This document shows, in pieces, positions 20,744-30,116 of a DNA stretch of 30,116 nucleotides; position 1 is the stretch's first letter, and the number at the start of each line of letters is the position of its first letter. The notes under the pieces were generated by a model that was given only the letters and a program-made list of their open reading frames with translations, ran no database searches and was not told the DNA's origin. Location: contig NW_003546644.1 of assembly GCF_000090795.2 (NCBI RefSeq), positions 55,276 to 85,391 of the forward strand, given 5' to 3'. Position numbers and translations under genes: made by a program. Origin of the DNA: Amphimedon queenslandica. Its lineage: Eukaryota; Porifera; Demospongiae; Haplosclerida; Niphatidae.

Positions 20744-20778
20744 ACCATAGATATTACATAGTCTATAATATCTATGGT
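20744..20778. repeat. Perfect 13-bp palindromic arms flanked by 9-bp direct repeats
   Basis: ACCATAGATATTA (20744-20756) and TAATATCTATGGT (20766-20778) are exact reverse complements. GGTGATGAC occurs at 20737-20745 and again at 20776-20784, as if about 30 bases had been inserted with a 9-base target duplication. It lies about 75 bases upstream of the kinase pseudogene start. Confidence 0.55.
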
Positions 20779-20852
20779 GATGACTACTGGATATTACCGC
20801 AGTCATCATGTGAGTAGCACGTGACTAGGGCAAACAGGCTGAAACAACAAAC

Positions 20853-23660
<2,808 letters not shown>

Positions 23661-24105
23661 TTTATATATAATTTTAGGCTCTTGACACTTTCAGTGATGC
23701 TGAATGCTGATGTGGTCTGAAATACAAGTTTAATCTGATTATCTTTAATTAGTTCAAAAGTTCATGTTATCACTTAGTCATTGTATCTTGCAATCATTAA
23801 CTACACTAACTCAATATTATCAATTATAAATGTAAAAATTCTTTAAATGTTGCCATGAGTTATGTCTTTCTGACTATAACCAATTAAGATCAGTAGAAAA
23901 TCATCCACAGTGGATTGAAAGGAATCTGAATAAAATTTGGGGAGAGGAATACTTTCATTAACCATGGCATATATTCACAAATCAGCACAGATAGGTTGAA
24001 TGTGATCTTCAGCTCCTACATCAATGAACATGTACAGTACATTGTGTAGAAAGATGTGAATTATAATGTTATTACATACCATACAAGCCTGGCGTAAGGA
24101 ACAAG

Positions 24106-24336
24106 TTATTTTGGATGCCTGATGGGAGATGTTTTTATTGCACCTAATTTGTGGAGGTTCCAGTATTGCTTAAATTCATCAAGCTCTTGTCTTATTATAC
24201 TTATTGTAACATATGCTAACAATATTACCGCTAACAATATGACCGTGCTAACAAATACACGATATTTGTCATGCAAGTGTTTCCATAATGCCCGATAGCC
24301 CTTCAGTTTTTCTGATGAAGTCATGAGTCTGGAAAT
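24106..24336 (-). CDS. Candidate terminal exon with one membrane segment
   Basis: The exon would start after an acceptor-like GCGTTAG and read ISRLMTSSEKLKGYRALWKH. It continues with a clear hydrophobic helix (VFVSTVILLAVILLAYVTIS), a charged RQELDEFKQYW stretch and a C-terminal tail ending KTSPIRHPK and TAA at 24108-24106. One membrane pass followed by a short basic tail is protein-like. No upstream exon was established, although another minus-strand open stretch lies at 24645-24884. The function is unknown. No polyadenylation signal was clear. Chance in AT-rich DNA remains possible. Confidence 0.28.
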   Translation of the reverse strand: MSRLMTSSEKLKGYRALWKHLHDKYRVFVSTVILLAVILLAYVTISIIRQELDEFKQYWNLHKLGAIKTSPIRHPK

Positions 24337-24774
24337 CTAACGCTTCAGGATATCATGGTATATCACAGCAGCGCCTACGCAACCCAGAAAATTTTAGTCT
24401 TTCTTTAAGCCATGATAAACTAAGTCAAACAAATTATAGACAAGTGCACACATGAATACCATCATTTACCTCCAGGTAATATTACATTTTTCTTTAACAA
24501 TCTTCAAAATATCCTTATATGTATGAAGTTGTTCCTTGATAACATCTAGATAATGATAACACTTGATTTGTAATTGCAAAAACACAAACAAACCATCTAC
24601 ACACATCAGTCACCGCCATCTTTAATGCAGTATAATAAATTGAATTAAACCAAACACGACGCCCATTTTATGCATATACGGTCAGTCCTAAATGTATACA
24701 GTTCATTTGGACTACCATATACGGACAATATGTCCGTTATCTGGTTTGCATTCTTGGCTGCCATACAAATGACC

Positions 24775-25398
24775 CTTTTCCACTCTTCAATTGGCCATCT
24801 ACAAATGTCCATATTCATTATTAGCAAAGTGGCCTTAAGAGTTTCGCAAATGTCTGCTACAAATGGCCACTCACTGCATGCCACGTGGCAGTTGTTGTGT
24901 CAAATTTGTAAATGTCCTTTTTGTTTACTTGCTTTATCTTTATATTACCTTTCTAATAAGGGTCATCATGTTAAAGTTGTTGAGTGAATCTGCTATAGAA
25001 AATTAATGTTAAGTTAACTCTTACAGTGAATGGGAAAACAAGTCATCAGGGAATGGTCCTAGCCTGAATTTCCAAGAGTTATAAGAATAGGGCATTATTA
25101 TTGTTAATTTAATATTTTTTGCTAAAGAAAACAAATAGTTTGAGAAATGACACTGAATATAATGGTCAGACATTTCTTAAATTCGATGCAGCTAATTTCA
25201 TTTTAGATGAACAGACTGAAGCCACTTTAAAGAATGACTGCATGATGTGTCATCAAATGGGCCACTACCATCGTGGATCAGTTGGTGAAGGACAAGCTTG
25301 CAAGAAGCAGGTCACACTTTTTGTATCTCTACAGTGGCATCTTCATCTGGGTCGAGTATTCCTTCCCTAGTCATTGTCATTATGAGGTTGCAGTCCAA
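24775..25398. repeat. Repeat block E, copy 1
   Basis: The block starts CACTCTTCAATTGGCCATCT and ends CATTATGAGGTTGCAGTC. It is repeated in the same orientation at 29037-29636 with small indels and roughly 85-90% identity by eye. It contains the 12-base palindrome TGCCACGTGGCA (an E-box core CACGTG), kept in both copies. It ends with a tRNA-like module (25270-25316). Open frames on both strands are shared between copies, but differences fall equally at all codon positions. Confidence 0.8.
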
Positions 25399-25399
25399 A

Positions 25400-25650
25400 A
25401 ATCCTTTGCATTGGTTTTTCAAAGGCCACTTGCCTTTTGCATTTCTGTGTGTGTACACTCTGTCCTTAGGCTAAAATTGATCACTTAATTAATTGTATTT
25501 TATGCCTTGGGATTCATTGAAAAGTTACCTTCAATCCTGGAGCAGTTTTATGTGTAAACAAAAAGAACTACTTTGATAATATTTTAGTCCGCAGAAAAAA
25601 TACAATCCAGACATGGAGTAAGCAATACTACTAATGAAATTAACTCACCA
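25400..25650. repeat. Repeat blocks G-C, copy before the integrase exon
   Basis: G (25405-25520; CACTTGCCTTTTGCATTTCT, AATTAATTGTATTTTATGCC) is followed by C (25528; CCTTCAATCCTGGAGCAG) and a tail with AATATTTTAGTCCGCAGAA. All are shared with 15500-15760 and 17855-18130. An integrase exon follows at 25684. Confidence 0.7.
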
Positions 25651-25683
25651 TCTCATAATATATATAATGATATATCTTAATTG

Positions 25684-26022
25684 TAGCAACACTAACAAGG
25701 CTGAGACAGTATTTGACGCATTCATTGACAGTGTGCAACAATTGGGTCTACCTGAGAAAAATTGTGGGGATAGAGGAGGGGAGTGGCAGCAGTTACGTTC
25801 AAGCATCCAATGAGAGGAACGGGTAGAGGAAGTTTCATAACGGGCTGCAGTATACGTCACCAGAGAATAGAGCAGTTATGGCGAGATGTTTTTAGTCAGT
25901 GTACCATGATCTTTTACCAGATGTTTTACTACATGGAGGACAACGGGATATTCTCTATTGATAATGAAAGCCATATCTTTTGTCTTAATTACGTATACAT
26001 TCCAAGAATAAACAGCAGATAG
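25684..26022 (+). pseudogene. C-terminal exon of the rve integrase, frameshifted
   Basis: The segment starts after an acceptor-like TTAATTGTAG and reads CSNTNKAETVFDAFIDSVQQ, then GLPEKNCGDRGGEWQQL (second catalytic Asp in GDRGG). A one-base frameshift near 25790 follows. It then reads HPMRGTGRGSFITGCSIRHQ and RIEQLWRDVFSQC (catalytic Glu), with the conserved MFYYMEDNGIFSIDNESH and LNYVYIPRIN tail to the stop at 26020. The usual further C-terminal STEGN segment is missing: repeat A begins within the last codons. Relatives that I recall have the same GRGSVIAGRSTHN-like stretch, so the family call is strong. It is the complement of the N-terminal fragments at 16.4 and 28.3 kb. Confidence 0.7.
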
Positions 26023-26830
26023 TTAATGGATTACCATTGGAACAACATTAAATTTATAGTTTTGCAAAAACTTTATTGAAATTTGGACTTAAGCAATTTT
26101 AAGACACATTGAGAAAGCGCTTTGATTTATTTAATTATGGACAGGAAAGAAAAGATTTATGTCTGGTTTTGATCAGATGGATGTATCTTGATTTTTGCAT
26201 AGATTCATAAAATTTGATGATATTCTTAAGTAATTTTGGCAATAATACCTATATTTAGCAAACTAGCTTGACTAGTTTAAAAAGGGTCAGCCATTCTGAT
26301 AAAGAATAGGCAACTCTGTCAGCTTGTCAAGGTGGTATAACTGTCTTGTTTTTGTTTGTGTGCTGTAGCTTCAGCCTCTCTTGAGATGGGGCCTGATACC
26401 TTATCTCAAGAATACAATCAATATTTAATATAATGTACAGTGTCCTTTTATTGTCAGCATACAGTTATGTCTCTGACCATAATATGACTGCCATCATGGT
26501 GCCAATAGCTGTTTCAGTTGTTATTGATGAGGTGATGGTTTAGTTTTATTACCCATAAGTGCTTAATAGGTGACCTGTGGAAGAATGACATGAGACTGGG
26601 AGTAAGCATACAATTGAACTCTTTGCAGTGGTAATCCAAAGCACCCATGTGCCTTTGGAACTTTTCAGTTAAGGAATCCCTAGTCTTGTACAAAGAAGCA
26701 AAACCAAATCGTATTCCTTGCCTTGGTCTTCTTACTTCATAACTCCCTTCAGTCCTTGAGCAGTTTTTGGTTTCACTCAAAATAACTATTTTGACTGGAA
26801 GTAAAGTATTATAGAAGAAATGTGTTCACC
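26016..26830. repeat. Repeat block set A-B-F-C, copy 5
   Basis: A (26016-26140), B (about 26255-26410), F (26455-26660; CCCATAAGTGCTTAATAGGT) and C (26746; CCCTTCAGTCCTTGAGCAG) keep the order seen at 14485-15150. The set starts exactly where the integrase exon ends. Minus-strand open frames over F are not supported as genes. Confidence 0.75.
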
Positions 26831-28277
26831 AGGAACAAATAAAATGAATTATCATCTGGTTTTGCAGTCAGCAGCAAGAATGTTATCATTGAAAATAACT
26901 GAGCCTGTAGAAAGTGGAATTTGAGACATTTTAATTATAAGTAGAATTTTGAAGTTTTGTGAACAATAGTTATTACATGCATTCTTGCATGCTTTTTACA
27001 GAAATGAGCTAATTTAGGATTCCTTAGAAATTTTGTACAGGGCTTTTGATCATAAATGGCCAGCAGAGAGTTGATTACGTTTGATAACAACTATATAATT
27101 GCATAGACTTTTTTCAAAAGGGCCTACTATTATAATTTTATTGTATTCATGGTAGTACATGGCTAGAACAATTGAAGAAACCCCAAAGACAGTTCAACAA
27201 ATGTTGAGTATAAGTCAATGCTTTAGAGGAAATTCTCCATTTTCATTACACAGAACATTTATTCAGATAAAAGTTTAAAATTTGTGACATTGTTTTGACG
27301 CACTTAAGCTCAACATACACTAAGCAACTTTGTTGCCAGTACTTTTGCATGGTGAGGCTACTTGTTGCCAAAAGTTGATTCTCTCTGCATGTTGCCCAGT
27401 GTGTATGTTGGGATTTAGGAAACAACAAGAATCCAAGGATATATCAAATTATTGTCTTACTTGAATGAGACAAAGGTGAAATTTTGCTTAGATTTGTAAG
27501 TTTAATAAAATGTGGTCACATTTTCATGTATTATTGGGAAGGAAATATACATGATTTTCTTGTAATATATTTGGCATACTTAATTCAATTTTAAAAGTTG
27601 TGTTCATTGAGCAAGTTGTGGTACAAGGGGAAAACAATAGCTGTTATGGATCAGTGGTAAAATGGCAGGCTTTTAGAAAGCAGGTCGCATTCTATTGGAT
27701 GTGTATATCAGTTTTCCTTCTTGATTTATATTTTATAAGTTTTGTTTTTTGTTCAATAGCTCATTTAATCATTGTGAAATATAGTAAAGAAACTCTCCAA
27801 AGGTTCATGGATACTGTTTATCATTTTAAGTCCCGTGGGAGATCACACTCCACCTTGTGGAACACCATCTGGGTCATTTTTCCTGGATGTAATAATGCTC
27901 GTTATTAAGTAATTGGTTGTTCAGATTTAATATTTTTTTGTATATTTTATTTTGAACCAAGTAAAAATTAAGCCCATGCATATTCTGATGAAGAGTTTAA
28001 TGGTACTAGCTGTATGGTGGGTTTGCACTTTTACAAAGAAATAAAAGTACTGGCACCTCCTTCTGAAGTTTAAATATTTGGGAGTAATGTGATAGAATAT
28101 AGACTCTAGACTGCATGGTCATATGCACAGGTAGCCATAACTGTTTTTAGCAAGCTTGCTTTGCTAATTGAAAAGGCCTGGTTAAAATTAATCCATTAAT
28201 ATAGCCTGTTTGACATCGAAATTATCACAAAAATTAAAAATTTTGGAGTTATGGTACTTGTGTTTGTTATTTCACAG
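26831..28277. other. AT-rich stretch with no supported gene
   Basis: No gene is recognised. The stretch contains a CAACATACACTAAGCAAC / GTTGCCCAGTGTGTATGTTG inverted pair (about 27310-27413), a tRNA-like module (27645-27693, listed separately) and a weak B-like module near 28110-28190. An open frame at 27600-27908 starts inside the tRNA-like module and has no recognised motif. Confidence 0.45.
27645..27693 (+). repeat. tRNA-like module GGATCAGTGGTA...AGCAGGTCGCATTC
   Basis: GGATCAGTGGTAAAATGGCA resembles a tRNA D-arm/A box, and GAAAGCAGGTCGCATTC a variable region with a B-box-like end. Diverged copies lie at 25270-25316, 28871-28920 and 29506-29555, two with a CTTGCAAG core like an Ala anticodon arm. 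No cloverleaf closes and there is no acceptor stem, so it is not a tRNA gene. It could be a SINE head. Confidence 0.35.
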
Positions 28278-28602
28278 AGTTCTTAGGTCACTGCAGTTCT
28301 TTAAAGACTGTAAGACCATTGAACAAGACATTCTTTTATTTCCAGACATCCTTCTGAAAGGAAATCTGAATGGGGGATTGAGTGAGGATGTGTCTGTTGC
28401 CTGTGACTTGGTCAGGAGAACTCTTAAGGTTTCTTGTTCACTGGAAGTACAATTTGAAAACACAATAGTGATATCTGCCCCACTGTGTGATACCTTAGTT
28501 GGTCGACCAAGAATTAATATTCCCAATGCTCAGCTTGAGTACCTTGTAGAGAATGGCATGTGGCAAATGTTATGTGGTCACATTCTTTTGTTTGTTTAGC
28601 AA
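28278..28602 (+). pseudogene. N-terminal exon of the HTH/rve integrase, truncated
   Basis: After an acceptor-like TATTTCACAG the frame gives LQFFKDCKTIEQDILLFP, then ILLKGNLNGGLSEDVSVACD and LVRRTL. VQFENTIVISAPLCDTLVGR follows, with PRINIPNAQLEYLVEN. This matches the 371-832 copy residue by residue, apart from about 20 residues missing after TIEQ. Homology ends at about 28555 in the middle of the HTH (LEYLVEN), where relatives continue NFTxxQMASIIG. The frame then runs into unrelated sequence and stops at 28597-28599. No catalytic residue is present. Repeat B-like sequence precedes it and a tRNA-like module follows (28871). Confidence 0.6.
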
Positions 28603-28870
28603 GGAAATATATTATGTTTAAGGGGGTGCTGAAACTCCAAAATTATCTGCCTTTATGAAATAGATATACATGTACTAATATTAATAATACTAACAATGCT
28701 CCTTCTTTTCCACTCATACCTTTTCACATAAGATGCTACAATGATCAACTGAAATGGTAAAGGAGTTCCCTGTAGTCTTAGGTGGAGATATGTTTGGGAT
28801 ATTCTGTTTATTTTAAAAATTTCTTGTTTATTTTAAAAGCATGTCTTGGTGCAAGAGAAAAACGAGCATC

Positions 28871-28920
28871 CTGGATAAGTGGAAAAAGGGCTGGCTTGCT
28901 TGCAAAAAGCAGGTCACATG
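28871..28920 (+). repeat. tRNA-like module, further copy
   Basis: CTGGATAAGTGGAAAAAGGG, then GGCTTGCTTGCAAAAAGCAG and GTCACATG, match the modules at 25270 and 27645. There is no complete tRNA fold. Confidence 0.3.
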
Positions 28921-29036
28921 CCACTGTATCGTATGCATATCATTTTTCTTTTTGTTTATAACTTTGGTTTTGCTCTAGTTGAGATTCTTTTCTGAAGTTA
29001 AGAGTAAAACTTTCTTTAGTACACTTGATTGTAATT

Positions 29037-29636
29037 CTTTCCCACTCTTCAATTGGCCATCTACACATGTCCATATTCATTATTAGCAAACTGGCCTTGA
29101 TAATTTTAAAAATGCCCACTACAAATGGCCACTCACTGCATGCCACGTGGCAATTGTTGCGTCAAGTTTGTAAATGTCCTGTTTGTTTACTTGCTTCATC
29201 TTTTAATTGCCTTTCTAATAAAGGTCATCATGTTAACGTCGTTGAGTGAATCTGCTATAGAAAATTAATGTTAAGTTAACTCTTATAGTGATTGGGAAAG
29301 TGAGTCGTCAGTGTCCAAGAGTAATAAGAATAGGGCATTATTATTAATTTAATATTTTTTGCTAAGGAAGACAAATAGTTTGGAAAATGCCACTGAATAT
29401 AATGGTCAGACATTTCCTAAACTCAATGTAGCTAATTTGATTTGAGTTGAATGGACTGAAACCACTTTAAAGAACGACTGCATGGTATGTCATAAAATCA
29501 CCATCGTGGATCAGTGAGTGTAGGACAAGCTTTCAAGGAAGCAGTTTGCATTCTTTCATATCCCTACAGTGGCATCTTCATCTGAGTCACGTCTTCCTGG
29601 ACCTAGTAATTGTCATTATTATCAGGTTGCAGTCAT
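29037..29636. repeat. Repeat block E, copy 2
   Basis: This is a direct copy of 24775-25398, offset by about 4.26 kb. It keeps TGCCACGTGGCA, GGTCATCATGTTAA, GAATCTGCTATAGAAAATTA and the terminal tRNA-like module (29506-29555). It lacks short stretches found in copy 1 (for example around 25055). A hAT-like fragment begins soon after its end. Confidence 0.8.
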
Positions 29637-29682
29637 TTAAATTAATGTTGAAAAATTTCTCGTCATAAAGTCAGTTACATGG

Positions 29683-30116
29683 TTAAAAGGTTGGTGGCTT
29701 CCATGATATACTACTGAAGAGTTTATTATTGCTAGCTGGTAGGTCAGCACTTCGACTTATGTCAAGATAATATACAAAGCTAAATACAAGAAGTGCCAGT
29801 TTTGGGCCAAAGTATGAGGAAAACCTGTCCATCAATGCAATGATGCCAACAGCTTTGCTAGATGATTCACATCTTGAATTTCCAATTTCCTCCACCTCTT
29901 CAAAAATAGCTGCATAATTCTTTATTACAGAATCTATGGCAGAAGTGCGAACTATCCATCTAGTTGGACAAAGAGGTTTTAGGTTAGGAGATTCTGAACT
30001 TATCCTATCTTGAATTGCACTAAAATTAGCTAGTCGTTTTGGTCAGTTTCGAATCAGGTTTGATATTTCTGTTGTAAGGCTCAATGCATCCCTAATGCAT
30101 AAACATTTACTAGTAC
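29683..30116 (-). pseudogene. hAT-type / ZMYM1-like transposase fragment, cut by the window edge
   Basis: On the minus strand, from the right edge, the frame reads CIRDALSLTTEISNLIRN, a TGA stop, then PKRLANFSAIQDRISSES. Next come LKPLCPTRWIVRTSAIDSVI, KNYAAIFEEVEEIGNSRCES and ALMDRFSSYFGPKLALLVFS. The PLCPTRW motif and the MDRFSSYFGLKL-like segment are hallmarks of hAT-derived ZMYM1-like proteins (DUF4371 and dimerisation region). Homology fades near 29755, and the frame ends at 29683. One nonsense codon and the loss of the C-terminal dimerisation part indicate a dead copy, and its N-terminal part lies outside the window. By family it is a cut-and-paste DNA transposase with an RNase H fold. 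Confidence 0.6.

Noticed and set aside
24645..24987. Open frames on both strands in block E (also at 28940-29249) with shared peptides
   Set aside because: Differences between the two copies are spread over all codon positions, so the shared peptides reflect a recent DNA duplication, not protein selection.

Overview
The window looks like AT-rich animal nuclear DNA. It has very short GT-AG introns (about 43-55 bp in the parts that can be read as spliced genes), metazoan-type transposons, and a TKL-like kinase gene in small exons. This style, together with the integrase and Ulp1-like element families, suits a demosponge such as Amphimedon. That assignment is inference from style and recalled families, not a database match. 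Nearly every recognisable coding region is a broken mobile element or a decayed gene. No rRNA, tRNA gene, CRISPR array or bacterial-type operon was seen.

Left part (1-8.3 kb): a possible last exon of a plus-strand gene; an N-terminal fragment of a helix-turn-helix/rve integrase on the minus strand (371-832); a fuller but broken plus-strand copy of a divergent relative (2821-4140); AATTAC-rich and inverted-repeat elements (4325-4455, 5221-5572); and a candidate five-exon minus-strand gene of unknown function (5598-8274) whose largest intron holds a LINE reverse-transcriptase remnant (6854-7703).

Middle part (8.3-13.3 kb): a pogo/Tigger-like DDE transposase pseudogene (8404-9853); a degenerate minus-strand gene joining a GHVPR-motif domain to a Ulp1/C48-like protease (9983-10907); and a minus-strand Ty1/copia element with gag, protease and part of the integrase, a short LTR, and a Drosophila-copia-like half-initiator-tRNA primer site (10915 to about 13270). 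The copia element is truncated before its reverse transcriptase.

Right part (13.3-30.1 kb): a patchwork of related repeat blocks, lettered A-H here. A module of about 120 bp recurs at some 13 places. Three more integrase fragments (16.4, 25.7 and 28.3 kb) lie among these blocks, suggesting one family of intron-bearing integrase elements. Two small MITEs (16925-17127, 19859-20095) are inserted here. A multi-exon pseudokinase-like pseudogene lies at 20.85-23.66 kb, and a hAT/ZMYM1-like transposase fragment runs off the right edge.

The genes do not form a pathway. The window is best read as a mobile-element graveyard around one decayed kinase gene and one or two uncertain host genes.
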